Positions 35,707 to 47,716 of a stretch of DNA of 64,000 nucleotides are shown piece by piece. The notes under the pieces were generated by a model that did no database searches, was not told the DNA's origin, and saw only the letters and a list, made by a program, of their open reading frames with translations. Within the stretch, counting starts at the first letter, position 1; each line of letters starts with the position of its first letter. The position numbers and the translations under genes were made by a program. Source of the DNA: Hymenoscyphus infarciens (lineage: Eukaryota; Ascomycota; Leotiomycetes; Helotiales; Helotiaceae); assembly GCA_001414345.1 (NCBI GenBank), contig LLCB01000076.1, positions 124,001-188,000 of the forward strand. The letters are read 5' to 3'.

Positions 35707-36365
35707 CTATGGCTTAGCTGGAAAACCGCGGGACCTCAATTGCTCCATAAGATGAAGATACGAGCGTTTATCGAGGCGGTAGTCACACGCTTTAGAGTCA
35801 GATGAACAGCTAAGGTTTTCGAAAGCTGATAATGGCAAAGTGTGCCAGTTGTCTAGAAGGACGAAACAGTTTTTTTCAAGTTTTGTGCCATTTGTCACGC
35901 CATTGATTGTATAATTCAACTTCTCCTTTACTCCTAGAAGATCGTATTCGGTCTGGTGCTTTCCTTTAATAGCAAATACTTGGCTTACAGATCCTATTTT
36001 GAAACGGATGAGTCTTTCTCTGTCTTCCTTTCGAGATGCTATAGAGGTTAACTGAGACAGTTAGCAACTTTATCCCACCCCCCAGGTCTCCCCACAGAAA
36101 ATGGGAGGAGTAGAAGAAATACCTGAACGAATGTAATCATCATTTCACGATCCTCCTTGCTTGAGGTGCTGAAGTCCACAACAATAACTGGATGTGTCCA
36201 AGCCTTTTTCTCTAAAACGCAATAGTCTCTTCTGTCTTTGGGAATCGAAATCGTTGTGTGGTTATTTTCACAGGGATAAACCGGATCACTATCATATCTT
36301 CGCAGCCTTAAAACACATCCTCGCCCAACGTTCGTCTCTTCCGCTAGAGTAAAGGTCGAATTCAT
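35707..36365 (-). CDS. Uncharacterised two-exon fungal protein
   Basis: Exon 1 is 36365-36123 and exon 2 is 36051-35707; the 71-nt intron has a GTATTT donor and a CTCAG acceptor. The splice joins two frames cleanly (phase 0), giving 194 residues, from MNSTFTLAEETNVGRG to RSRGFPAKP. Exon 1 contains DYCVLEKKAWTHPVIVVDFS and then a strand-like MMITFVQ. The pattern (Cys-x-x-x...HPVIVV, then a second half with NCFVLLDNWHTLPLSAF and a final SYLHLMEQL) reminds me of lineage-specific small fungal proteins, but I cannot name the family. No signal peptide. Surroundings are gene-poor. A true gene structure is likely; function unknown. Confidence 0.55.
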
Positions 36366-39300
36366 AGCTTTAGTGTTTGTAGGGAGGGGGAAGTTGTCTA
36401 GCTCAGCTGATCTTTTCAGGAAGATGTCCAGAATTAAATTGTTGAAATCTCATGAACTTTGTGCCATCTATATATATACTCTGCTCGATCTCGTGGCTAA
36501 AATTAGAAGACTGTTGTTCAGAGGACAATTCCTAACGGGATTTCTTTGACTATAATAATTGAAACTGCCATCTTACAATAACTATTACCTGGGGTTCGAA
36601 TCCAAAACGTGAAGCCATGAAAGACTTGGTTCTTCCTCGTCGATTTCATTCAAAGACAACTTCGAAAACTGGCTTTAAACAATCTATTGTTGAAACATGA
36701 GATTTCCAGGGTTAGGAAATAAGACAGGTACCAATTTCAAGAAAGAAAAGCTAAGGTATAACGTCTCAATTTTACCGTCGGTCACCAAATAGAAAGCCTC
36801 ATTTTATTAAGGTCTAATTTAATTGCAAGTTCCTGGCGCTGTACATGCTAGAGAGCTCCAGCGTCAGCCATTTGTAATTAACGATTCCTCCCTTTAAGTC
36901 CTTGTTTATCTCGAACTCTTTTATTATTTCTGAACTTATAATTCATTCTGAAAATTCGAGTTAAGGGATGCTACGGAAACTATCAGAGGGGAACGGATGC
37001 TCAAGTGGTCTTTGTAATTAATCATTCTTTTCTTATGCCAAGTTAAATTCGAAATCTAAAATGCGTGATTACCACCGCCAGTCCTCACTCTTGTCAAATG
37101 AGAAGAAAAATGAGATTGGCTTTGGAGGTAGCTTGTGGACAGCTATAGCATGGTTGAAATTAACCTGTCGTAAGTGAGGCACTGAAAGCATGGGGACAGT
37201 GAGATGGGTGAAAAAGGTTAAGTGATAGTCCGCATTGAGATGGTTGTGTGAGAAACAATTTGTCAGGCGGAATGATTTCACGAATTTTCAGTATGCTACC
37301 TAGCACTCGGCTTCATTCTTGGCCTTGGAGGCCTTATTATCATTTTATCTTTCTCGTTGAAAGCGCTACAGAGGTTCGTACGTGCGATGGTGGGATGGAA
37401 ACAAAGGGCTGGGGGCTTGGTGGGCAGATGGGACGATACAGCTTCAACGGAGAGCCTTTGAAGCGATGGAAATTCGTGGAGGGAGTTTGGGGATTGGAGG
37501 AATCCAAATGAAATTCCTGTTTTGGATAGGAATGTAAGGTGGAGTGCATTGGAAAACTCGGAAGAGGTTTGTTAGACACTTCTGTTTTACGAAGCCCGGA
37601 AGGTTGGGGAAAAAAGGATTTCCAAAACTAGTCTTCCGCTGAAGGCTCAAATCATTCGAAAGAGACTGCTGTCGAGATGATTCGGGAAGTTTTTGTTCCG
37701 AGAAACAGTAAAACCAGCGACGAGGGAGAGTCAGTCGAGGATATTTATGTGATATCAGAAAACGGGGACGATGATAACACGTCCAGGTCGGTGTCGATGT
37801 GGTCTGGAAGCGGTCGAAATAAGGAAATATGCAAGTGGAGGGTGGTGCATCTTCACAGTCGCTGACTTATTAGAAGTATTAAAACTAGTACTAGTACTAT
37901 TTAAGTATTACAAGTATTACTTAAGAACTATATTATTTCTATTCCCCAAAAGAAATTGTACTAAGGGCCTTCGTAGTTATGGCATACTATTGTGAAAACC
38001 GTAGGTGTTCTTGGAGCAAAGCTTACGTTTCTTACTTGGAAATTTGTATGAAAGTAAGGTGCTCTAGACGGGAGTGAAACTCTGGTCAATGTTTGGGAAC
38101 TTGATAGAAAATCTTCCAAGAAAATCTTCCATAGTCTTTCATGTGCATAAGGTTTCGCGGCATGGCCCTGGGAGAAAGGAACTATCGACTGTCCGCGACA
38201 GTGCATTGAGCAAGAGAACAAATAGGTGTTGAATTATTCGGTCCTTGTAGCATGTCACGTATATACCTACGTTAGTTGGGTGAAGGCTTCAAGGTTACAA
38301 GCATGAAATAGATGTAGACTTTCTGTTTGCATCAAAAAAATGTCTCCTTCCTCAGCTGAAGCAATTCTTCTGGAAGGAATTTTGGCAAGGCGTGGAATGA
38401 ACGAGTAAAAGTGTGAGATTCTGCAATCAACCTGGTGCTGTGTTACTTGTGCGACTGAGGTGGTGTTATGATGAGGCGCAGAATCAATGAACTGCCACCA
38501 CTTTGGTCTTTAAGCTTGGGATCTTTGGGTTGTTTTATGGTAGTTTCTCACAATACGGAGTACACAGCGTGAAAAGGTGTGCGAGAACTCGGGGTTGAAG
38601 AAAAAGCATGGCATATATGATTTTGAAACATATATGCAGCTGACATGTAGCTAAGCTGAACTCTGTGCCACATGTAGCTTCTGCTATTCTACTCTACATT
38701 TTAACCCAAACCTCATCTCTTTTATCAGCCAGTCTTGATGGCAAAGTAGTATCCTGCCACTACCTGCGCTGGGTAACCTAAAATATTTAGGCTGCGATTA
38801 CTCAGGGGGTTTAAAAGCAGCCTGACAGCTAGAAGATACTTCAACGTAGGAGACAAGATTAAAAAGGTACAAAAGTTCTGTAGTTCCAGACAGTCCCATT
38901 CTCAGACACAGCAGCTCGATACATACGCCGGTTATACGCCTTCAACCAACGGTCTCTCGCTCGACACCACTAAGAGTGTCTTCACCAAAGTTACAGATAG
39001 ATCTTACCTTGATGAATTCTTCCCGAAGAGCCTCAAATTGCCAGAAGGATTTTATGCAGAAGAGCACTTAACCTCCGAGGACCGTGTTCAGATACACCCT
39101 AAAGCATGCATCGAGTCTATCGCAGACGCGAAGTTACATACTTGGATGGACGAAATGCCACTCAATGAAGGCCCGGAGGGCGAAGTTTGATCCCCAATGA
39201 AGTGCGCGAGATAGGGGTTTGTTACTCTTGTTGGCTTGTTTGAAATGCTGAAAGCTCCTGTTTATGATAAGAGTGTGAAGGGGTGTACGTCGGAGAGTTT

Positions 39301-42300
39301 GGTTGAGCTTTCGAAAACAGCCCCTTTTTATGACTTTATGCTATTCCATATCTAATTATTATAACTTGATCTAGCCGAACATGCCCAGAAGACAGTGAAA
39401 GGTGATTTTTGTAGCCAGCGTTGTTCGTGGCTAACTCTTGAGTGCAACACCGCGTTGGGATATCGAGAAATGTTCTACTTAGGTATAAGAAAGAGCTGGT
39501 TGGGGGGATATGTGGTATCAGAAGAAAAGCACATGCTCAAAATAAGAGGGAGAGTTTTCAGGAACCGATTGTCAAGAACGTTTCTGGGATTTTTTGAGCA
39601 CCAACATTTCTCGGTTTAGAGAGAGACCAGAGGAATAATCCCAAATTTGAAGTCTCTTTGACTAACCGTGGCAGTGTAATATTGCCGACAACCAGACGTT
39701 GGATTGTTCGGTTCTTGTAGCATCTCATGTGCCAGCTATTTTTGGGCTCACCAATACCCTACGAAACTTCATGCGCTATATGTTTCGTTATCCAGTCACT
39801 TAATACTCCGCGAGAACAAGTAATCGCCATCGGGATTTTGCTTTAACTAACGTGAAGATCGATCAGTAGCATGAATATTCAACGTTGATCAAATAGTTTC
39901 ACGATGCAGGGGGACTCGCAGCTGAGACAAGTTTTCAGAGATCGCCTCTCCATCAATGCAACCCCCGGATTGCCCTCAGCCCTCAAAAACATTTCCTCTC
40001 CAAACCATCTCTCCACTCTCGCGTAAAATTTCCAGAGCGTGGGCTTGGGATGAACACCTCTAATCTGAAACAGATAAGATTGTTGAGATATAGATCTTGG
40101 GAGGACACAGCGTTTCCGTCTACCAAGTATAAATTCTAAAGGGTCGAGGGTTATGACCGGGAATGTTTTGAAATGGGTGAAATGAGGCTCTGCTCTTTGG
40201 CCAGCAGTCAGCCAGCCACCAAAAAATAAAATTGTAAAGGGACCGATACTTCCGGGATGAAATGAGGATAATTTCAGTTACTGAACTAAAAGAACAAAGG
40301 AAGTAGAGGGAAGGATCTAGACATTGAAAATCAATAGATGACGAAATCATCCTCACCGACAAACCAGAAGGAAGATCTTTGCATCATGGGAACGATTCAA
40401 CAAAAAAGACAACTGGCCCCGCTGAACTTGGCACATACATGCAAGTCTGGACTCTGTAGGCAGCGAAATAAAATAGTTCAGCAGAACAGTGAACACGGGG
40501 GCCGTGATGTCAAGAGATTCAACCTAATTCGGACAATGCGACCCCCAGCGTGGTGATGTAGAACATGAGGGGCCAGACGGGCTTTGGAGGGCGTTGATTG
40601 GGTTCCTGTACGATCGGAAATGGGAGCATCCGCTCAGATAAAGCAATGTCTCGGACTTGGTGACACAACTAACGCAGTCGCGATTTCTGAAAACAACACA
40701 CCGAGGTGAAGATCAGATTCCAAATCAATGTCAGATCGTCAGCGAAAGGATTGTAAATGCGTACGATTTATTAAGATGTAGGTTTGCCAAGTAAGGATTC
40801 ATGATGAACGAGGAAAACCCACAAAAGATAGAAGAGCTGGATTGTCCGAATATTGTTTTTTGGGCAGTGCTGTGGGATCCGTAGTCTACAGTCATGTGGA
40901 GATTCTTCAACTTCCCCTGACGACAAGATAGTTGCGATTCGTGCTCCTGAGGGATATGGCTCAGGCCAAGCATTAAGGAATAACGCCCGAAACCTGCCGT
41001 TGAAAGGTGGTGGGAGAGTGATCTTCATGAACATGAGAGGCGTGTGGTGGCGTCGTATTTTGTGAAGCTGAGAAGGGGAAAGCGTGGATGAACGTGTGTT
41101 GAGAGGAAGGGGTAAGCGGCATAATTCCAAGGGGGGTGAGGGGAGGGTTCAACCCACCAGTGAGGGACCCTATAATCCGGGGCGGGGGAAGCTCCCGCGG
41201 GAGGGGAACATGGCTGCTGAATGGGAAGCAAAGATGGAGGGGGAGAGGGGTGTTCAATCAATTGCCATGTGTCCTCTTTTCCGTTCGCTCTGCAAAGGCT
41301 TGAGATGGAAATAATTGCTTGTTTTGCGAGTAGAGGAATAGGCAGTTTCGGGATTGAAGCGAAGAATCCGGAATCAGAAGGAAATTCTGAGATTGTAGAA
41401 GCTAAGATTACTCCGTACAAGCCAAAGCTCAGAGCTCTACGAGTCCCAAGTTCCCAACAAACTATCGCTACCGGTAGTGTCGATTTCTAGGCAAACTGCT
41501 AACCCAGTTGGTGGTATATTAAGCGGCCGTGGTCTAGACTAACCCCCCTTTTTAGGCCTAAAATCGGTCGAAGCGTACCTTGGCCTCTCGATGGGATAAC
41601 GTCGGACGTTGATCGGACGATCTTAGCAAGATTTTATGCCTAATCCAACCTTATATTGACTTAACGTTTGTCAGCCTCCAACTTCCTTTTCCTTCCTTTC
41701 CAGCGTTCTGGATTGTGCCACATTTCACGGAATACCGAAGTGCCGTGGAGAGACTCGCAATAGTCGAATTTTTAGGTGAAGAGTACGTAGTAGTTCATCG
41801 GACCTCTCGCCTCATACATTTTTTTTCCTTCTTCCCCTCTGCTTTCGATCTGGATGCTCAAACCGCATCTGGAATCAGTCGATTACCTCCGCCTCTTGGC
41901 TGTTAGATATTGCCTGTGCTCCCTTGCCCTGTCACCTCAACCTCTCCACCCAATCGCACCAGTGGAAATGTTCTCCCCCGCATGCCCCTCGCAGATTTTA
42001 CCCCCAGGACTCTTCCAGCTGGACGGCAGCAGCCAATCACCTTCCCAGTTAGCCACGCTCTTCGGCGACCTCCTTCGGATGGAACAAGAGCTGGACCTGG
42101 AGCACGTCAATCTGAGAGTTGACGCATGAGGCGGATTCGAGCTCTGCATCCACTGCTTGAATTCTCCGTTTACTAGTAGTCTCTAGTTTACCACCCACCA
42201 CCCACCACCCACTTATCCCGCATCCACAATTTCACAATCCCTCGAGCAAATCACCCCTCTGCCCACGTTCCTTTTCTGGTGGCACTCCCCCATCTGGCAG

Positions 42301-42425
42301 AGACCACCCGTTCTTTTCAGCCTCTTTCCTCCCAAATCATGTACTTCCTCACCCGTCTCTCTGACGTTCTCTCTAAGACATCGGGCTTGTAATCCGTCTC
42401 TGGACATCGCGAGATTGCTCCAATA
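36366..42425. other. Long gene-poor stretch
   Basis: Six kilobases with no recognised gene. Frames of 60-130 codons occur on both strands (for example 37961-38221, 40771-41130, 41025-41420) without domains or splice support. An orphan open frame at 38777-39190 is listed separately. Pyrimidine-rich sequence from about 41.7 kb with a CCACCCACCACC run at 42190-42212 is probably the leader of the gene at 42426. Confidence 0.5.
38777..39190 (+). pseudogene. Orphan reading frame, likely exon relic
   Basis: Open for 137 codons up to a TGA at 39188-39190 with no ATG before the clearly protein-like part. The C-terminal 75 residues have balanced composition (SYLDEFFPKSLKLPEGFYAE, ending MDEMPLNEGPEGEV). 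Two possible acceptors (TTTAG, CGTAG) lie upstream, but I found no matching first exon. Most likely the last exon of a decayed gene, or a real last exon whose start I missed. No family recognised. Confidence 0.35.
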
Positions 42426-43527
42426 ATGCTGTTGCCTCGAGTGATCGCGGCGGCACTGGCATTGCGACAAACACTTGATATACTTCCAACAGATTATTGT
42501 TCACCGCAATGTCGTGAGTTATCCTCTTCTTCCCCCGGAATCATGTTGCTGATGAGCCGTCCGTCCCGTCTTGGAAACTCTTGCTAATCCCTCGAAAAGC
42601 TGCTTGTTTGACGAATATAAAAACCTTTGACACATCGACTTCCTGTGTAGGAACCTCTCCATTTATCGTCAACTGTGGAGGATGTCAACAATGTGTTGGA
42701 TCCTATGCGATTCAGAACGGTACCGTAGAACGGTTTTCCGACATTCAGTCTTTATTGACGGCCCAAATCAGTCGTTGTGCAGGTACAAATGCCTCCGTGG
42801 AAGTCGCCGCAATAGTATCACAAGCTTCGCGGATATCTCAATATATAGCAACTGCCACCATAATTGCCAATGTCCTAACCGCTACTCCCACTTCAGTTGA
42901 TGGTAAAAATGCCCAGAACATCTCCCCAGTTTTGTAGTATGCTAATAAAGTATAGCATCCGCGGCATCAGCAGCAGCACAATCAGCAACAACCACCCCCT
43001 CCTCTCCAACAAGCACCTCCACCTCACCTGAATCGACCTCAGCAGCAGCCGGCCCCGGACCACCATTAAATCAAACCTGGATCGCCGGCCCAGTAATCGG
43101 TTCCATCCTCGGAATGTCCACGGTCTTCATAGTAATCTACTGCACGCGCCGCAAGCAACGCCGAGAAGAAGAATGGGAACTCGGCAACCTCGCGCCCAAA
43201 GAAGTGAAAGAAGAAGATGAGGAATCAGCCGGCACAGCAACCATGCAACAACCACCCGAAGATAACGATGGAGGAAAGGCGCAATTGCATAGTGATTGTG
43301 TTCCAGTAAGGGAAATGGCAAATACAGAAGTTATTGCTCCTGTGGAATTGCCGGCTCTGGAACCAGTCGGACAGGAAATGTTGACGCCGAGAGGGGATGT
43401 GGAAAATGATAAGGAGTGGCCTTTGCCTCTTTCGCCCTTGCCGGCGTTGTTTGCTAGTGCGGAGATGAGGGATGAGAGGATGGGGGTTGAGGAGAGTCCG
43501 AAACATGAGACTTTTTATCATCCTTGA
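42426..43527 (+). CDS. Cys-rich single-pass membrane protein, unknown
   Basis: Three exons: 42426-42513, 42600-42902, 42956-43527; 320 residues. Introns are 86 and 53 nt (GTGAGT...AAAAG, GTAAAA...TATAG), and both junctions keep the frame. The N-terminus MLLPRVIAAALALRQ is signal-like, followed by an extracellular domain with clustered Cys (YCSPQCPAC, NCGGCQQCVG). A Ser/Thr/Ala-rich stalk leads to one transmembrane helix (WIAGPVIGSILGMSTVFIVI), then a basic stop-transfer (CTRRKQRREEE) and a cytoplasmic tail of about 125 residues. The layout resembles fungal surface sensor or adhesin-type proteins; function is not known. Confidence 0.72.
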
Positions 43528-44657
43528 AGGGATGGAATTGCAAAGGAAAAATTATTTAATGATGGAAATGAATTATACGACCACGACCGCGTTCGGGAAA
43601 AACTGCACGAACTGTCACCGCTGAAGGGAAATTTACCCAGGGTTGGCGAGAATAATAGGTTATGTATGACTAGACCACTGGTCACGATCGACAAACAAGT
43701 TTTGAAGATGCCATCATGAGGAATAGCTCCGAGCTTTGGATGGAAGGAATCGACGTCAGGGTTTAATTTCCCCACAGTCCGCTGGGAAGCTTGGAAGAAA
43801 ACTGTTGGATACCAAACATACTTGGTTGACCTCGACGAAGAGTTGTTGGAGACGGATGGATGATCATGCAGTCTGGTCCGGTCACCTTGATGAGTGAGGG
43901 CCGAGCATTCTTTGGGGAGAGGGGAACATGGAATATAAACTTGTACGGGCAAACAGCGGATGATGTCGGCAAGTGTCATACATGGGAAACTGAGTTGGGT
44001 ATTGGGCGGAAAGGCTTCTCGGCCGTTGGGGATGTTGGAGAATGCAAGCAATGGATTTTTTGGCTTTTGAGTCAATCCAACTTAATAGTGTCTTGAACCC
44101 AAAAACAATATATAATCTGATACCCCACCATCTGCTCTTTCAATGAAAGATTGTCCTCTTCTCGGGTAAACACTGGTCTTCCCCTTCTTTCCTAAAGTCC
44201 GCGTGGCGCTATGTTGTCCAGTGATAATTCCTTTCAATCAGGTTATGCAATGTGGATAGGAAATGTAGCTCGCGTCTGAAAACCAGGAATAGCCCCGCCA
44301 TGAGACAAAAATCTCAATGGCAAACTATCTGTCCTATTCCTACCCGAGGAGGAAGACATGGAGAAAGGAAGATAGGGAATAGAACAGCGGAGTAGAAGGA
44401 GAGGAGTAGAGGAACTTTCCATGCCCACGACTACAATAACATATAATCATCCATGGACGTGTAATTTGAACATTTCAAAAAAGAACTTCATGTGATTTGG
44501 ATATGGATTGGATTGAAAAGCTGCAGCTATCAACTCGACTTCGAGCCTCCCAAGCTGGAAAGTAACCCGGCCTTTTGAGATCCGCTCCTGGGAAAGAAGA
44601 ACGCCATTGCTATGCAAGTTGCCCCATTGAACGCCGAATCCTTACAATGAAGCCCCC
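43528..44657. other. Intergenic between convergent genes, no gene seen
   Basis: 3' flanks of the Cys-rich membrane protein and the GTPase. The minus-strand frame 44075-43518 lacks a domain and is probably chance. Confidence 0.5.
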
Positions 44658-46085
44658 TCAAGCCCGTCCAACTCTGAATGAGAGGATCTGGAAATATCAG
44701 CAATGGTTACTGTGAATACTCAGACACCGAGTGAGACTTACATCGTTCTTCCCAATACCCACAATATCATCTTCCGCAACCCTCACACCGCCGGCGCCTT
44801 CGACATAAGCTAATGGTGCATCACCGATAACTTTCCTAGCACATTCAGCAACAGTGGTGTTTTTCTTGACCAAAACACAGTCTCTGAAAACTGCAGTGCT
44901 ACTATTCGCTCCACTGGAGAAACTCGAGACGTTCCGCACAGGAAAGACGGGTACTAAACCAAGTAACTCTGCTGCTCGAGATAATACTTGCACGACTCCT
45001 GTTGAACCGAATCGATACAGCACCATATCTTTCATATTTTCGAGTCTGGTTTTGAGTTTCTCGTCCATCTCTTTCAATCCGCCGCCTTCTGGGTCGCCAT
45101 CGGCAATGAGATCTTCTCTTGTGTCTACGAATTCGGAGCCCTCGTGGTAGCGTATGAAACCTTGCTTGGCTAGTTTTCGGAGGAAGATCTCGGATATTGC
45201 GGAACAGAGAACTATGGACTTTGGGTCTTGCATTTTTGCTATCTTGCTGATGTTCTTGTCCGCGTCTGCGTGATCGATTTTGTTGAGTGCAATGACGGTA
45301 GGGAATTTCTCGTCTGTAAATGCGTTTACCACCGCCTTTACCGTCTCATCCGACCAATGCTCAAGTGGTTCCTTCAAAGCCATTTTGTCCAAAGTTCTGG
45401 CGATGACCTGCGAGGTTGATCCATATCCGGAGAATTGCCCTTGCAGAGTTTCAACTGCTGTAGCCTTTACAGCGATATGTCGTCTTTTGATGGAACCCCA
45501 TTTCTGCATCAAATTTCCGAGAATCCATTGTACAATTTCCGAGCGTAACCAGACGATATCTTGTGAAGGATCGTAACCTCTTGTCGCTTTTCCCTCAGCA
45601 TCCGTGGTCCCGCTCACATCAACCACATGTACAAGCGCATCGGCGTGCCGCAAATCGTCCAAGAATTTATTCCCCAATCCCTTGCCCTCGTGTGCTCCCG
45701 GTACCAGACCCGCGACATCCAGAAGTTCTATAGGAACAGACCGTCGTCCTTCAATACACGCTCCATAATTCGGTTTGCATCGATCCGAGACGTTGAACCG
45801 GGCGCATGGGCAGTCGATTTGAAGGTATCCGATCGCGCGTTGAGGGTCTATAGTCGTGAAACTGGCAGAAAAGATTCAGCAAATTTGCAATGACGTGTTT
45901 GATTCGATAGTGTTCTCTTACGGGAAGTTACCTGCAGGACTTGTGAGCGCAAGTTCGAGAATTGGAGACGGAGCGCGTTTGGTTTACCCACCGACTTTGG
46001 AGGTGGCATCTGTCAAGCTATTGAGTGTTGAGCTTTTCCCTGATGAGGGCTTGCCTACGAGGCCGATTAGAGGCTCTCTTCCCAT
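44658..46085 (-). CDS. YchF/Obg-like GTP-binding protein, YGR210C type
   Basis: Four exons on the minus strand: 46085-45992, 45931-45922, 45861-44742, 44687-44658; 417 residues. Exon 2 is a 10-nt microexon supplying the bases for GNF and part of P, which restores the conserved [19 protein letters not shown]. Motifs: P-loop [12 protein letters not shown] (8-19), G3-type [24 protein letters not shown], and a C-terminal TGS-like region ending [11 protein letters not shown], which needs the last 30-nt exon. The family belongs to the OBG/HflX group of translation-factor GTPases; the fungal YGR210C branch is poorly studied and probably acts on ribosomes in the cytosol. Length matches the yeast protein. 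Confidence 0.93.
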
Positions 46086-46619
46086 GCTGAATCGGTGGGA
46101 TGGTGTTGTGAGGATGTTTGGTGGGTTGTGAGCAGCCTCTTTTTTCCTCCTGGCGTTGATGACTTCACCCCACTAGGCCTACACCCCACCATCAGGGAAA
46201 ACTCCGGGCAGTAGGGCCTCACGCCACTTCCGAATCTTCACCTCCTCCACACCAGCACGAGGTTTTTTCGTCGATTATGAAGCGGTAGAAGGGACAGCAA
46301 CAATATAGAGCGCGTGGGGGGTATGGGGGGATAGGGGGGGGGCTCTGCTCAACTAGTCTCGGCACTAGTAAGAGGAGGGATGAAGTTAGTTTGCAACACC
46401 AAATTCCCCGCCACTCATTTATTACAAGTAAGTATGCGATTTCACGACAAGTCCTTTTCGTATTCATTTATCTAGTGCGCTAATCCTGTGCTCCAGATAC
46501 CATTCCTACCATCATAAACCTTCCCATATTCATCAATAATTTTGTCGTGTTTATTATCCCATACCGAGCTCACTTATGCCCAGAAGGTCAAGCTGAAGTG
46601 TCAAGTATCCCAGTATGAC
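46086..46619. other. 5' flank of the GTPase gene
   Basis: Promoter region. A G-rich run (GGGGGTATGGGGGGATAGGGGGGGGG) lies at about 46315-46341. No gene seen. Confidence 0.5.
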
Positions 46620-47027
46620 TCAAGCCGCCCAGTAAGCCATCACCACACAAGGAGCAATCTCTCCCTCGTAATCAATTTGTGTTCCCTTGGGAAAACCTGG
46701 TACTAGCTCAAGTTGATGATGGGAGCAACTCTTGACAAGACGGAGGATTTCTTTCCTAGAATCGAGAAGGTCCTGGTCATTGATCACCAAGTTGAGAGAC
46801 AAGATTTTAATTTGTTCGTATCCATGAAAGAACCTGATGAGCAGGTCCGTCAAAGGAACGACGTCGGAAAGGCGGGCCGTGATAAAAAGTTCCTCGATCG
46901 GGGCTTTGTAAAGGGGGTTCGCATGATCCAAAAGTAGGTCCATTAATCGCTCGGTCCACCTCTCACCCAATCCGCTTCGCGTATTGGGTGAGGGAGGGCA
47001 ATACGATAAAACCAGCAATACGACCAC
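46620..47027 (-). pseudogene. Gene fragment cut by the inverted-repeat element
   Basis: A minus-strand frame of 135 codons. The part from about 46990 to 46620 is protein-like (ERLMDLLLDHANPLYKAPIE, LSLNLVINDQDLLDSRKEIL, ending VMAYWAA). Its first residues are encoded by the left arm of the inverted-repeat element, so the original start has been replaced or lost. No family recognised. Confidence 0.35.
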
Positions 47028-47447
47028 TTTTAGTTTACACTAAAATACGTTGTTTTTAAAATTATATAATAAAACAACAACGCTTTATTATATTCTAATT
47101 TTAATTAGGATCTCTTATTTTAAACTTAATAAATAGAAATATAAAGTAAGATTTAATAATCTAGTATCTATCTAGTTCTTAAATCTAACTTCTAAGAAAG
47201 CTACTACTAAATCTCTAGAAAAATTTAGTAAAGCCTAGAATATAGAAGATAGAATTATATTTCAAAGATTAAATATAAGTTTAAGATATATATTAATAGT
47301 AGGAACCTATTAGAGTAGTTTTAGTAGCAAAGGTGGGGAGTTATTAGAGGCTAGTTAAGGCGATTTTGGTGTAAACAAAAGTGGTCGTATTGCTGGTTTT
47401 ATCGTATTACCCTCCCTCACCCAATACGCGAAGCGGATTGGGTGAGA
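46961..47447. mobile_element. MITE-like element with about 80-bp inverted repeats
   Basis: Left arm 46961-47040 and right arm 47369-47447 are near-perfect reverse complements: one substitution and one indel over about 79 bases, including AATACGATAAAACCAGCAAT read inward. Each arm's outer end is itself an imperfect hairpin (CTCACCCAAT...ATTGGGTGAG with a GC-rich loop). Similarity between the arms continues about 20 bases further out at lower identity, so the exact ends and target duplication are not fixed. The interior (about 330 bp) is AT-rich and non-coding. Transposase must come from elsewhere if this is a transposon. Confidence 0.85.
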
Positions 47448-47539
47448 AGTAGAGCCGAACGATTACTGGTTCCTTACCATACGAGGGTTGACTACAATTA
47501 ATTAGTTTATACTTTATGTAGGGAATAGAAGACAGGGTC

Positions 47540-47716
47540 TTACTGGAATTTCATGTCAAGAACGAAACGCTGGATCTTGTTGACAGCTGCCGGATTAAGG
47601 TTGTTGAGGAATCGAATCCAGCGGTTTCCCTTGGACTTCGCCACGATGGATACCTTGCCTGTTTCGTTGAGTTTCTTGAGCATTCTGTAGACTCGGCTCG
47701 CAATCCAAAAGTGAAG
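47540..47716 (-). pseudogene. C-terminal coding relic
   Basis: A minus-strand frame of 59 codons closed by TGA upstream and TAA downstream. It reads as the basic end of a protein (WIASRVYRMLKKLNETGK, then SKGNRWIRFLNNLNPAAVNK, ending QRFVLDMKFQ). No start codon or upstream exon found. It lies just beyond the inverted-repeat element and may belong to the same disrupted locus as the fragment at 46620-47027, though the order of the parts is not explained. Confidence 0.35.

Noticed and set aside
36590..36610. GGGTTCGAATCC, a tRNA B-box-like motif
   Set aside because: No A-box, acceptor-stem pairing or anticodon arm can be placed around it.
41025..41420. 131-codon minus-strand frame
   Set aside because: Pro/Ser-biased composition, overlaps other unsupported frames on both strands, no splice signals.
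42182..42215. CCACCCACCACCC array as possible CRISPR-like repeat
   Set aside because: Too short and without spacers; a simple repeat in a fungal leader. No CRISPR array exists in the window.
43518..44075. 185-codon minus-strand frame
   Set aside because: No domain, Ser/Pro/Phe-biased, lies in the shared trailer of two convergent genes.
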